NCBI GenBank assembly: GCA_016213645.1
Contig: JACQZY010000014.1
Span: 1-64,000, forward strand
Reading direction: 5' to 3'
Source: Actinomycetota bacterium
GTDB taxonomy: Bacteria > Actinomycetota > Thermoleophilia > Solirubrobacterales > JACPNS01
Length of the DNA stretch: 64,000 nucleotides
This document shows positions 44,123 to 53,153 of the stretch, one piece after another. The position numbers were made by a program, and so were the translations under genes. The first letter of the stretch is position 1; each line of letters starts with the position of its first letter. The notes under the pieces were generated by a model. It was not told the DNA's origin, did not search any database, and saw nothing but the letters and a program-made list of their open reading frames with translations.

Positions 44123-46159
44123 ATGCAAGAACCGAGGAGCGCGCCTCTGGCTACGGGCCAGGGATATTTACGCAGCCGGTTGAAAACGGTTCACGAATTG
44201 GAGCTTCGGCGCCGCACGGCGCTGCGGGACTGGACTGCGGCTGTGGTCGCCGTGGGAAGTCAGCAGTTCACGCCACTAGGCGTGAAGCTCTCTGCGGTCT
44301 GGTTCGTGATTCTGCTGGGTATCGCGCTGACAGTGATCGCAATATGCGTTTTCGTATATCCGCGATTGCGCGCGCCTCGGTTCATGCGTGTCGAACAGGC
44401 GATGATGTTCGTGGTTTGGGGAACGACCGCCACGATCGTCTATGCCAGTGGAGGGGCGGACAGTCCGTACATCTTCTTTTACGCGCAGTCGATGATCTAC
44501 AGCGCGTATTTCTTTGCGCGAAGCCGTCTTTCATGGCTTCATATCGCGATCGGGTCAGTTGCTGCCGCGCTTCCGATTGCATACGACCACCAGGCCGCGA
44601 TGGCCAGCGATTTTGTGCCGACGATAATCGTGGCACTCGCGGTCTGGTGGGCGATTTGTGCCGCGATCGCGTTTCGGCGCCGCGTGGTGTTGCGCACCGA
44701 GCACCAAGCCCGGCGACTTGCGATGGCCGATCCGTTGACCCACGTGGCGAATGTCCGCGCGATGAACGAATTCGCGGAGCAGCTGCAAAGCCGTTCCGAA
44801 AGCGATCATCAATGGTCGATCGCGCTGGTCGATCTAGACGGCCTTAAAACCGCGAACAGCACACACGGCCATGCCGGTGGTGACGAACTGATCCGTCGTC
44901 TCGCCTATGCCTTGCGCGTGGCGTCCCGCGAACAGGATCAGGTTGCCCGCGCCGGTGGCGACGAGTTTGTGGTCGTGATGCCGGACGTCGACGAAGAGCA
45001 GTTGAGCGACTGGCGCCGCCGTTTTGCGGCCGCGATCGCCGTTGACAACATCGCCAACGAGCAAGAAGGATTGAAACTCGCCGCGAGCGTGGGCACCGCC
45101 GGCGCGCCGCGGGACGGACGGACGCTGGAAACGCTGATGAACGTGGCCGACCAGCGCATGTACCAGCAGAAGACGGTTACGCCGGCCGCCGCCGACGACC
45201 GGCTCGTCGGAGAAATGCTGCGCGCCGGAAAACGTTTCGACGCAACCCGGGCAACATCAAAAAAGCGTGGTTCCAGGCTGCAGCGGCTGGACGCGCCCTC
45301 GGGTACGGTGATTGCAATGCTGGTGGCCGTCGGCGTCGCCGCTGCGATTCACGTTACGGGTGGGCATGAAAGCGTGCTGATCTCGCTTGTACTTGTGGCT
45401 GTTGCCTATTTCGCCTATTTCGGCTCGCGCCGCCAGACGATCGTCGGTTCCGCGGCGATGCTCGCCGGCTTCGCAACCGTGTATTTCGCATTCGCCCCGA
45501 CCACGCCGGTTGAACAGACACGATTCACGACGATCATCTTCAGCGCGTTTGTGGTCGGCTACGCGCTTCAGGTCAATGGTCGCAAGCTCGCCGTAGCCGA
45601 GCACACGGCGCGCGAACTGTCGCGCGAAGACGCTCTTTCGGGCGTGCTCAACCGGCGAGTGTTCGAAGAGGATCTGATCGATGTTCTTGAGTGGTCTTCA
45701 ACCGGCGAAGCGCTCGCCGACCGCCGTCAGCCAATCCTTTTGGTTGTGGACGTGGACAACTTCAAGACCGTGAACACGCTGATCGGTCACCCCGGCGGCG
45801 ACAAGCTGATCCGTGCCATCGCTCAGAAGTTGAAGGAGGCGATCGGGCGCAAGGGAGGTGTGTATCGGGTCGGCGGTGATGAATTCGCGATCCTGCTGCC
45901 GCACGAACCCGAAAGGGACGCCGAGCCTTACGCCGACCGCTGTACGCGTGTGATTCGCACAATTCAGAGCGATGGTGATTACACCCGAAACGGAGTCAAC
46001 ATCGGCGCGAGCGTGGGATTCGCCTGTTGGCGCCCGGGCGTGACCGGCGAAATGTTTTTCGATCAGGCGGACAAGTCGATGATGGACGTTAAAACGGCTA
46101 CGCAGAAAAAGCGTCAAGGCTCCGACGGAGATCAGGAACTTCGGGCGTTGGCCTGCTGA
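44123..46159 (+). CDS. Membrane protein with two GGDEF diguanylate cyclase domains
   Basis: 678 residues. The architecture is a duplication: a membrane block of about five or six segments (54-190) and GGDEF domain one (about 200-350, RAGGDEFVVVMP at 275), then a second membrane block (about 390-500) and GGDEF domain two (about 510-670, RVGGDEFAILLP). Both catalytic motifs are intact. The first has REQD five residues before GGDEF, the product-inhibition I-site; the second lacks it. It should make cyclic di-GMP from two GTP in response to a signal at the membrane. No EAL partner is nearby. Confidence 0.92.
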   Translation: MQEPRSAPLATGQGYLRSRLKTVHELELRRRTALRDWTAAVVAVGSQQFTPLGVKLSAVWFVILLGIALTVIAICVFVYPRLRAPRFMRVEQAMMFVVWGTTATIVYASGGADSPYIFFYAQSMIYSAYFFARSRLSWLHIAIGSVAAALPIAYDHQAAMASDFVPTIIVALAVWWAICAAIAFRRRVVLRTEHQARRLAMADPLTHVANVRAMNEFAEQLQSRSESDHQWSIALVDLDGLKTANSTHGHAGGDELIRRLAYALRVASREQDQVARAGGDEFVVVMPDVDEEQLSDWRRRFAAAIAVDNIANEQEGLKLAASVGTAGAPRDGRTLETLMNVADQRMYQQKTVTPAAADDRLVGEMLRAGKRFDATRATSKKRGSRLQRLDAPSGTVIAMLVAVGVAAAIHVTGGHESVLISLVLVAVAYFAYFGSRRQTIVGSAAMLAGFATVYFAFAPTTPVEQTRFTTIIFSAFVVGYALQVNGRKLAVAEHTARELSREDALSGVLNRRVFEEDLIDVLEWSSTGEALADRRQPILLVVDVDNFKTVNTLIGHPGGDKLIRAIAQKLKEAIGRKGGVYRVGGDEFAILLPHEPERDAEPYADRCTRVIRTIQSDGDYTRNGVNIGASVGFACWRPGVTGEMFFDQADKSMMDVKTATQKKRQGSDGDQELRALAC

Positions 46160-46172
46160 ACCTGCCGGCGGT

Positions 46173-46961
46173 TTAGCGCGCGCCGGGAAGTCCGCGAAAC
46201 TTGAAGTAGTACGGATCCACACCGGCTTGGATCACGAGTAGTTCTCCGGCGGCCTCGGGATCGGCGATCAACCGCAACGTTGCGTCGGCGACCACCGGTG
46301 CCGGAATCACCGGCACGCCGCCCGCTCTGAGGCCTTCACGAATCGGATCGATGATCTTGGAGTCGGCGAACCCGGGGCAGATGCCGTTGACACGCACGCC
46401 TTCATGCGCATGAGCGGGTCCCAGCGCCCGCACCAGCCCAACGACTGCGTGTTTGTTGATTCCGTAGACCGGCTGCGGCGGCATCGCCGTCAGGCCCGCC
46501 AGCGAGGCGGTGGCGACCACACTGCCCCCGCCGCGAGCCAGCATCGCCGGTCTCGCCGCGTGAAATCCAAAGACGACGCCGTCGAGGTTGATGCCCATCG
46601 CACGGCGGTAGCCCTCTAGGTCGAAGTCGTCACCCAGGCCGAACGGGCTTGCGATGCCGGCGTTCAAGTGGGCGATGTCAAGCCCGCCATGGCGCTGCAC
46701 CACGAATTCAACCGCGGATTTGTTGTCGTCCAGGTCGGCGACGTCTAGCCGTACGAAGTCGACGCCCAGCTCTTCGGCCACGGCTCGGCCGCCGTCTTCG
46801 TCGATGTCGGCGGCCACGACGATCGCGTCGGCCCGCGCCAACGCGGTGGCGACTGCTCGTCCCAGGCCACTTGCCGCGCCGGTGACCAGCGCGATCTTGC
46901 CGCGAAGCGCTTCTTCCGGCATCGGCGGCGGTTGTCGCGGGGCGCTGTCAGGGCCGGGCAT
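46173..46961 (-). CDS. Short-chain dehydrogenase/reductase
   Basis: 262 residues from ATG 46961 (ATG 46922 is another choice). TGAASGLGRAVATALA is the cofactor loop, DIDE after the second strand suggests NAD(H), HLNAG replaces the usual NNAG, and the active-site pair is ATASLAG with YGINKHA. Residues near the end (GVDPYYFKFRGLPGAR) match a subgroup of actinobacterial SDRs. It converges with the GGDEF gene and diverges from glpD with 63 bases between them. Substrate unknown. Confidence 0.88.
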   Translation of the reverse strand: MPGPDSAPRQPPPMPEEALRGKIALVTGAASGLGRAVATALARADAIVVAADIDEDGGRAVAEELGVDFVRLDVADLDDNKSAVEFVVQRHGGLDIAHLNAGIASPFGLGDDFDLEGYRRAMGINLDGVVFGFHAARPAMLARGGGSVVATASLAGLTAMPPQPVYGINKHAVVGLVRALGPAHAHEGVRVNGICPGFADSKIIDPIREGLRAGGVPVIPAPVVADATLRLIADPEAAGELLVIQAGVDPYYFKFRGLPGAR

Positions 46962-47024
46962 GCGGGGGATGATGACAGCCCACCGCGGCTCCCGTCGCCG
47001 TGCGTAGGTAGTTTCTGGCCGGCA

Positions 47025-48731
47025 ATGATCAATCGAAACGCAGCCGTGGCCGCACTGCCGGATTCCGAGTTTGACGTACTCGTGATCGGCGGCGGCGTGA
47101 CCGGCGCCGGTGTGGCGCTGGACGCCGCCAGCCGCGGCTATGACGTTGCTCTGATCGAACGCGACGATTTCGCCGCCGGCACCAGCAGCCGCAGCTCGAA
47201 GATGGTTCATGGCGGCCTGCGGTACCTACAGAACTTCGACATCGGGCTGGTGCGCGAGGCGCTGATCGAACGGCGGTTGATGGTGGAACTTGCGCCACAC
47301 CTGGTCTGGCCAACGCCGTTTCTGGTCACGGCGTTCGAGGGCGAGCGCATCGACCGCAAGATCGGCGTGGGTTTGAACATGTACGACGCGATGCAGCGCG
47401 GTCAAGCAAGCCGCCGGGCTGAACAACAACGCCGCGCCGAACTCGCCGGCTTGAGTTTGCGCCAGTACCGGCGTGAGTTTGACGAAAAGGAATGGAACCC
47501 GGAACGCCACCGCATGATCGACGGGGAGGAAGTCAAGCAGCGCGTGCCGGCTCTGGCTCGTCGCGATCCGAAGGCGGCCTATCTGTTTTACGACTGTCAG
47601 ACCGACGACGTGCGTTTGGTGCTGACGATCCTCGGCGAGGCCGAACGCTACGGCGCGTTGATCGCGAATGACGTGGAAGCGGTGGCGATCAACGAGCGCG
47701 ACGGCCGCGTCGCGGGCGCGACCGCTCGCGACGGCGATTCCGGCGCGGAGTTCGAGATTCGCGCGCGCCACGTCGTCAACGCCACCGGAGTCTGGGCGGA
47801 CCGGCTGAAGGCGCCCGACGCGCGTGAGCAGGACGTTCCGGTGATCAGGCCAAGCCGCGGTACTCACTTGACGTTTGCCACCGAAGACCTGCCATTGCGC
47901 AAGACCGCGCTCGTGGTGCCGGCGGGCGAGGGACGGATGATGTTCACGCTGCCGTGGATGGGCCGCACGCTCGTGGGCACCACCGACGTTGACTATGACG
48001 GCGACCTGAGGCACATCGCGCCGCCGCAGGACGACGTGGAGTACATCCTCGACGCGCTCAACCATTTTTTCGAAACCAAACTGACCGAGAGTCACATCAC
48101 CGGTGCCTACGCGGGGGCGCGGCCGCTGATATCCACCGGCGATCCGCGCAAGTCGGTCGACATCTCACGGACGAGCGAGCTGTACGAGACGCCGTCCGGC
48201 GCGATCACGATCACCGGCGGCAAGCTCACGACCTGGCGGCCGATGGCGGAGGAGGTGGTGGACCGCATCGTTGCGCGCGACCGTCGCGAGGCGCCGTCGC
48301 GCACCGAGGACATACCGCTCGGCCTGCCGATCGATCCGCAGGATCTCCCGGTCGTGGCCGGCGTTGGCGATGCCGCGCGCGAGCATTTGGCGGCCCGCTA
48401 CGGATTTGCGGCCAATCGCGTGATCGCCTACGCGCGCAACGATGCTCGCCTGGCGCAGCCGATCGTGACCGACGCCCCCGATCTGCTGGCCGAGGTTCTG
48501 ATGGCGGCGCGTGACGAGCAAGCCCGCTGTCTGGCCGACGTGTTTTTGCGGCGCACCCGCCTGGGCATACTCTCGGCGCGCGAGTTGGTGGCGGGCGGCG
48601 GTGACGTGCCGATGGCCGTAGGTCGCGTTTGCGCAATCATGGGAGAAGAACTTCGATGGGACGAACACCGCAAGGAAGCCGAATGCGACGAGTGGCAGCG
48701 CGTCGCCAACGCCGAGGGAATCCTGCCCTGA
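47025..48731 (+). CDS. glpD: FAD-dependent glycerol-3-phosphate dehydrogenase
   Basis: 568 residues from ATG 47025. The N-terminus has LVIGGGVTGAGVALDAASRG and the family signature GTSSRSSKMVHGGLRYL; the middle carries FTLPWMGRTLVGTTDVDYDG; the C-terminal DAO_C helical domain ends LRWDEHRKEAECDEW. It oxidises sn-glycerol 3-phosphate to dihydroxyacetone phosphate and feeds electrons to quinones at the membrane. No other glycerol genes are present next to it. Its last 49 bases contain the RBS and start of the next gene. Confidence 0.95.
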   Translation: MINRNAAVAALPDSEFDVLVIGGGVTGAGVALDAASRGYDVALIERDDFAAGTSSRSSKMVHGGLRYLQNFDIGLVREALIERRLMVELAPHLVWPTPFLVTAFEGERIDRKIGVGLNMYDAMQRGQASRRAEQQRRAELAGLSLRQYRREFDEKEWNPERHRMIDGEEVKQRVPALARRDPKAAYLFYDCQTDDVRLVLTILGEAERYGALIANDVEAVAINERDGRVAGATARDGDSGAEFEIRARHVVNATGVWADRLKAPDAREQDVPVIRPSRGTHLTFATEDLPLRKTALVVPAGEGRMMFTLPWMGRTLVGTTDVDYDGDLRHIAPPQDDVEYILDALNHFFETKLTESHITGAYAGARPLISTGDPRKSVDISRTSELYETPSGAITITGGKLTTWRPMAEEVVDRIVARDRREAPSRTEDIPLGLPIDPQDLPVVAGVGDAAREHLAARYGFAANRVIAYARNDARLAQPIVTDAPDLLAEVLMAARDEQARCLADVFLRRTRLGILSARELVAGGGDVPMAVGRVCAIMGEELRWDEHRKEAECDEWQRVANAEGILP

Positions 48732-50668
48732 GCGCGTCGGCGCGTCCGTGGACGCGATCATCCGCGGCGCCGCAGGCAGATTTGGCACGACCGGTCGCCG
48801 GGATCGCCGCGGGGGTCGGCACCGTGACGTTCTGCGCCGCGTCGGTGGGAGCGATTCTTTTCTGCGCCGTTGCGCTGCTTGTAGCTTCGCCTTCCGCCAG
48901 GGCCGAGGTCTCGACCGACCCCGGTGTGGTCGCGGCCGCCGCCGCGGAACCGTGGATCGGCAGGCAGCGACCGAACGGATCGTTCGTGGACTACTTGCCA
49001 ACGCGTCGTGGCGGCGACCGCTACGGCACCGCGATGATGGGGCTGGCGCTCTTGGACCAAGGCATTCGCTTGGGTTCTCAACCGCGCATCGACGCCGGGC
49101 TCAAAGCCATGCGCTTCGCCTCGCGACGGGCTTTTCACTACGCGACCCATCGTCATGGCTACGCGCGCCGTGTGGTGTTTGACAACTTCGCCGTCGCCGC
49201 CGCGTACAACCTGGCGCGCACGTCGCTGGCGGGGGATCCGCGTTTCGAGTCGATGGCGCCGAAGTGGCGGCGCACGCTGCGCGCGATGCGGCGGCGAGTG
49301 CTCGGCAATCACGGCTATTACAACTACAAGCTCGTTCACGCGGTCGCGATCCTGGAGCTGCTCAACAGCGGACTGCGCTCGCACCGTCGCGGCAGCGTGC
49401 TTGCAGGCAGACGCCGGGCGCGTGCGTACGTGCGTCAGGTGATCAATCACGACATCACGCGGGTCGCACGCTTCTACGATCGGGAAAGGGGCACAAAACG
49501 CACGACGACGATCTCCGACCCGCCCTGGAATCCGCCCGCGTATCAGGCATTTTCGCTGATGCTCGTGGCACGGGCCGCGGAGCTGATGAACGGCGCGGAC
49601 TCGCGGTCGGCGCGCGCGGCGCTGATGGCCTCGATGCGTGGAATGGCCAGATTGATGGGTCCCGATGGCGACGTCAGCTATTTTGGCCGCTCGCAGGAGC
49701 AGTCCTGGACGCTCGCGGGAGTTGTCTACGCCGCGTCGGCCGTGCAGCCCTACGCCGATCCCGCGCTGCGGCAGACGGCGAAGGCGATGGCGGTTCGCGC
49801 GCTGGCCCGACTTCAGACCGATTACTGGCGCCCGGACGTGGGGTTGGCAATGACGCCGTCTTTCGTGCAATCGACCGGCAAGCCGCCGTTGCGCGGCGTC
49901 GACACCTACGCCGGTGGGTCTTCCTACGCGGCTTTGACGATGGTGCCATTGGAATGGGCGGCGCACGAGGCGGCGATTTCCGACGGCGCGGGTGCCCCGA
50001 TCCCGGCCGACGCCCAGAGCATCAACTTCGTCGGCCGCGGGCAATCGACGGTGGCGACGGTGCGCGCCGGTGATCGCTGGTTTGCCGTCAGTCGGGCACC
50101 GGCGCGCATTTCCGGCAGTAATTCGCTCTACGCGCGAGATCTGCGCTACGACGCCGGTCTGGTTGCGTTCAAGGCTCCGGACGCTTCCGGTCGATGGATT
50201 GATGTGATGCCTCTACGACCAAGAACGGGCACGCCGGACTCCGCGGGGCCGACGCTTCGACGCTTCGGCCGACTCTGGCGTCCGGTCGGTTCGCGGATCG
50301 ACGCTTCGCCGCGCGGCACGATCACGCTGGACGGAGAGCTTCGCGACTTCAAAGGCAATCCGGCGCATCGGCGCCTGCGCATGATCATCGCTCCCGAAGG
50401 TTGCGGGGTTCGCGTTTCGTTTGGCGTGCACGCCGGAGAGCGCACGCAGTTCTCGGCGTTCTTTCGGCGCGTGCCGGACCGCCGCAAGCGCAAATCTCTG
50501 GTGCTCTCAGACGATCATCAAAACGTGTACGTGACGCCCGTGCCGAACGCGGTCAAGCTGCAGGGCGGTTACTCGTCGGCTGCTGACGCCGGTCTGGTGC
50601 GGGCCAGGATGACTTTCAAATCGAACAGGACTCGCCGTGTATCGGTCACAATCTGTGTGCGTGGGTAG
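48683..50668 (+). CDS. Secreted alpha/alpha-toroid protein, possible polysaccharide lyase
   Basis: 661 residues from ATG 48683, chosen because AGGAAG lies just upstream; it overlaps the glpD end by 49 bases. A long basic N-terminus precedes a signal segment (about 37-68, VTFCAASVGAILFCAVALLV, then ASPSARAEVS). Residues 75-450 are mostly helical with repeats seen in (alpha/alpha)n toroids (YYNYKLVHAVAILELLNSG, PPAYQAFSLMLVARAAELM). The C-terminal 200 residues are beta-rich. This resembles toroid-plus-beta-sandwich polysaccharide lyases, and the next gene is a GH88 enzyme that would act on lyase products. No catalytic residues are assigned, so the lyase call is inference. Confidence 0.55.
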   Translation: MRRVAARRQRRGNPALSASARPWTRSSAAPQADLARPVAGIAAGVGTVTFCAASVGAILFCAVALLVASPSARAEVSTDPGVVAAAAAEPWIGRQRPNGSFVDYLPTRRGGDRYGTAMMGLALLDQGIRLGSQPRIDAGLKAMRFASRRAFHYATHRHGYARRVVFDNFAVAAAYNLARTSLAGDPRFESMAPKWRRTLRAMRRRVLGNHGYYNYKLVHAVAILELLNSGLRSHRRGSVLAGRRRARAYVRQVINHDITRVARFYDRERGTKRTTTISDPPWNPPAYQAFSLMLVARAAELMNGADSRSARAALMASMRGMARLMGPDGDVSYFGRSQEQSWTLAGVVYAASAVQPYADPALRQTAKAMAVRALARLQTDYWRPDVGLAMTPSFVQSTGKPPLRGVDTYAGGSSYAALTMVPLEWAAHEAAISDGAGAPIPADAQSINFVGRGQSTVATVRAGDRWFAVSRAPARISGSNSLYARDLRYDAGLVAFKAPDASGRWIDVMPLRPRTGTPDSAGPTLRRFGRLWRPVGSRIDASPRGTITLDGELRDFKGNPAHRRLRMIIAPEGCGVRVSFGVHAGERTQFSAFFRRVPDRRKRKSLVLSDDHQNVYVTPVPNAVKLQGGYSSAADAGLVRARMTFKSNRTRRVSVTICVRG

Positions 50669-51938
50669 CTCTTCCGGTTACACCAGGGCGCGCAGGGGTG
50701 CGCCGACAGTCGTTTTGCCGTGTCTCTTGCTGACGATCGCGGCCATCCTCGCCTGTGCGATCGCGCCGCCGAGTTCGCGAGCGGACGGCGGCTCCGCGCG
50801 CATCACCGCCAATCAGGCCACAGCGATGCTGTCGGAACGAGTGCGCGCGATTCACGCCGAGACTCCGCCGAGCCGCTATCCGTTAGGTTCCGGACGAGAC
50901 GGTGTGTTGCATTTCGCGCGCGGCTGGACGAGCGGATTTTGGGCCGGCACGTTGTGGCGTGCCAGCGACCTCAACGGCGGCGAGTTCGGCGACTGGGCCA
51001 CAACCGCCACGCTGCGCCATTTGGGCCACGAGCGCACCGATACACACGACCTCGGCTTCATGTACGGCGACTCATCGGTCGCCGCCTACGAGCGGCTGTG
51101 TCCGGATAGCACGCGCGCGAGGTTGTGCCGGCGACTGAAGAGGAGCGGGCTGACCGCGGCGCGGACGCTGCTGTCGATCGCTCGCTCCGCGCGAGCCACG
51201 GGAATGATCCCCACGCGCAAACACAGCTGCTCTGACTGCCTGGCCTACGACGAGAGCGAAACGATCATCGACAGCATGATGAATCTGCACTTGCTGTCGT
51301 GGGCCACGCGGATGACGGGGCGTCAGCGATACCGCGAGACCGCGCGGCGTCACGCAATTCGCGTCGCCGAGCTGCTGCAACGTTCGGACGGGTCCACCGC
51401 GCAGGCCGTGGAAGTCAGCCGCGTTGACGGCTCGGTGACAGATGTCCACACTCACCAAGGAGTGGGCGACACGAGCACGTGGGCACGCGGGCAGGCGTGG
51501 TCGATCTACGGCTTCGCCACGGCCGGTGCTGAATTCGAGAGCGCCCGTCTGCTGGGTGTCGCCGAGCGCAACGCCGCGTACGTTGCCGACCATCTGCCCG
51601 TCGATGGCGTTCCGCTGTGGGATTTCGATGCGCTGCCGGGCTCACCGATCGACGTTTCGGCCGGCGTGATTACCGCGGCGGGACTGTTCAAGCTCGCTGA
51701 AGCCTGCGATCGGGTAACCGGCGCCTGCACGCAGCGGAGCCGTTGGGTCGAACTGGGCAAGCGCATGCTTGACGCCGCGCTTGCGAACGTCAACCCGATC
51801 GCCCCGGTGGGCTTTCTCGGCAACCAGGTCTACACCTTCGGCGGGCGTGACACCTGGGACGACGACGGCGAACTCGTATTTGGCCTGTACTACGCGTTCG
51901 AAGCGATCGAACTCTCACGGCGCTTCGCGGCGGTTTGA
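50637..51938 (+). CDS. Secreted GH88-family unsaturated glucuronyl hydrolase
   Basis: 433 residues from GTG 50637, overlapping the previous gene by 32 bases. Signal segment about 25-48 (VVLPCLLLTIAAILACAIAP). Family features: HDLGFMYGDSSVAAYERL, the catalytic-type aspartate region YDESETIIDSMMNLHLLSWA, and HQGVGDTSTWARGQAWSIYGF. GH88 enzymes remove the 4,5-unsaturated uronic acid left at the non-reducing end by polysaccharide lyases, by hydrating its double bond. It is normally found with a lyase, which supports that role for the protein before it. Length is normal. Confidence 0.88.
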   Translation: MYRSQSVCVGSSSGYTRARRGAPTVVLPCLLLTIAAILACAIAPPSSRADGGSARITANQATAMLSERVRAIHAETPPSRYPLGSGRDGVLHFARGWTSGFWAGTLWRASDLNGGEFGDWATTATLRHLGHERTDTHDLGFMYGDSSVAAYERLCPDSTRARLCRRLKRSGLTAARTLLSIARSARATGMIPTRKHSCSDCLAYDESETIIDSMMNLHLLSWATRMTGRQRYRETARRHAIRVAELLQRSDGSTAQAVEVSRVDGSVTDVHTHQGVGDTSTWARGQAWSIYGFATAGAEFESARLLGVAERNAAYVADHLPVDGVPLWDFDALPGSPIDVSAGVITAAGLFKLAEACDRVTGACTQRSRWVELGKRMLDAALANVNPIAPVGFLGNQVYTFGGRDTWDDDGELVFGLYYAFEAIELSRRFAAV

Positions 51939-52045
51939 CGCGGGAGGACCTCCGCCGCACGCATCGTCGCTCTTCGCCGACGGCGAAAACGTGCCCGGCG
52001 TCCCGCTGAAGGCTTTTCCGAGCGATTGGCGTAGGCTTGAGTTCA

Positions 52046-52324
52046 ATGTCACTGCCCGCCCCGCGCAGCGACGCGCTCGCCCCAGAGCGGTCGGATCACC
52101 CTCTGTTCAAGCCGCTCGGCCTGTCCGGACGGCCGGCATGGCGTACCTGCCTGATCGGCGTGGCCTACACCACACAGGACGGCTTCGGCGACATCCGGGA
52201 TGGCAGGACCGTCGCGGTCGTGCTGGAGGATCTGACCGACCGGACTGCGCTCAATGGCCAGATTGAGGTTGACAAGGACCTGATGCCTGCCGAAGAGAAG
52301 AGAAGGGAAACGACCCACGTATGA
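52046..52324 (+). CDS. Small hypothetical protein at the head of the cDPG gene set
   Basis: 92 residues from ATG 52046 (a TTG at 52037 is possible). Not recognised. The middle reads RPAWRTCLIGVAYTTQDGFGDIRDGRTVAVVLEDLTD, suggesting a small beta domain, and the end is charged (EEKRRETTHV). Its stop overlaps the phosphoesterase start (ATGA), so the two are co-translated and may act together. No signal peptide or membrane segment. Confidence 0.5.
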   Translation: MSLPAPRSDALAPERSDHPLFKPLGLSGRPAWRTCLIGVAYTTQDGFGDIRDGRTVAVVLEDLTDRTALNGQIEVDKDLMPAEEKRRETTHV

Positions 52325-53148
52325 ACTCAGAGTCAAACACGTTCTCGATCGCCCACATCTCGGACATGCACTGCGGTTCGCCGTACTTTGTCCCGGAACT
52401 GCTGGAGTCCGCGATCGAGGAGATCAACGATCACGATCCGGATGTGGTCGTGGTTTCGGGCGATTTGACCAACGAGGGCTTTCTGCCCGAGTACGAACTG
52501 GCGCTTGACTATTTGGACCGGCTTCAGACGCAGAATCTCGTCGTGATCCCGGGCAATCACGATGCGCGCAACGTCGGCTACGAGCACTTCGAGGATCTAT
52601 TCGGCTCGCGCAGCAGCGATCTCTACACCGACGATCTCGCGATCGTGGCTGTCGACAGCTCCGAGCCCGACCTGGACTACGGAACGGTAGGACGCGGGCG
52701 CTACCAGTGGATCGAGGGCTGCTTCGACCGCGAGGTGGCGCTAAAGGTCTTCGTACTGCATCATCACCTTTTGCCGGTTCCGGGCACCGGGCGCGAGCGA
52801 AACGTCGTGCACGACGCCGGCGACACCTTGGAATGCCTGATGCGCTCTGGCGTGAATCTCGTACTCAGCGGCCACAAGCACGTGCCCTACGCGTGGCGCT
52901 TCGAGAGCATGTTCATCGTCAGCACGGGCACGGTCAGCACTTTGCGCGTGCGCGGTCGCACGAAGCCTTGTTACTTGATGATTCGCGGAGACGCCGATGA
53001 GGTCACGGTTACGCGGCATTATCCGGAGGTCGGCAGCGACCAGCTCCTCAAGTTCGGGCCGCGTACTTTGGAGTACACGAAGGCCGACGAGATCATCGCC
53101 GGGCATCGTGTCACGCCGCGGCGTCCCGCAGGCGAGGAGCGCGGCTGA
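52321..53148 (+). CDS. Calcineurin-like metallophosphoesterase
   Basis: 275 residues. All metal-binding motifs are present in order: HISDMHCG (D15, H17), VVSGDLTNEG, IPGNHDAR, VLHHHLLP and LSGHKHVPY. The pattern is that of class III cyclic-nucleotide phosphodiesterase-like enzymes with two metal ions in the cytoplasm. The gene starts the block with the 2-phosphoglycerate route five bases before the cDPG synthetase gene. It might therefore open or dephosphorylate cyclic 2,3-diphosphoglycerate or 2,3-diphosphoglycerate; this is inference from position only. Confidence 0.9.
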   Translation: MNSESNTFSIAHISDMHCGSPYFVPELLESAIEEINDHDPDVVVVSGDLTNEGFLPEYELALDYLDRLQTQNLVVIPGNHDARNVGYEHFEDLFGSRSSDLYTDDLAIVAVDSSEPDLDYGTVGRGRYQWIEGCFDREVALKVFVLHHHLLPVPGTGRERNVVHDAGDTLECLMRSGVNLVLSGHKHVPYAWRFESMFIVSTGTVSTLRVRGRTKPCYLMIRGDADEVTVTRHYPEVGSDQLLKFGPRTLEYTKADEIIAGHRVTPRRPAGEERG

Positions 53149-53153
53149 CGCGC

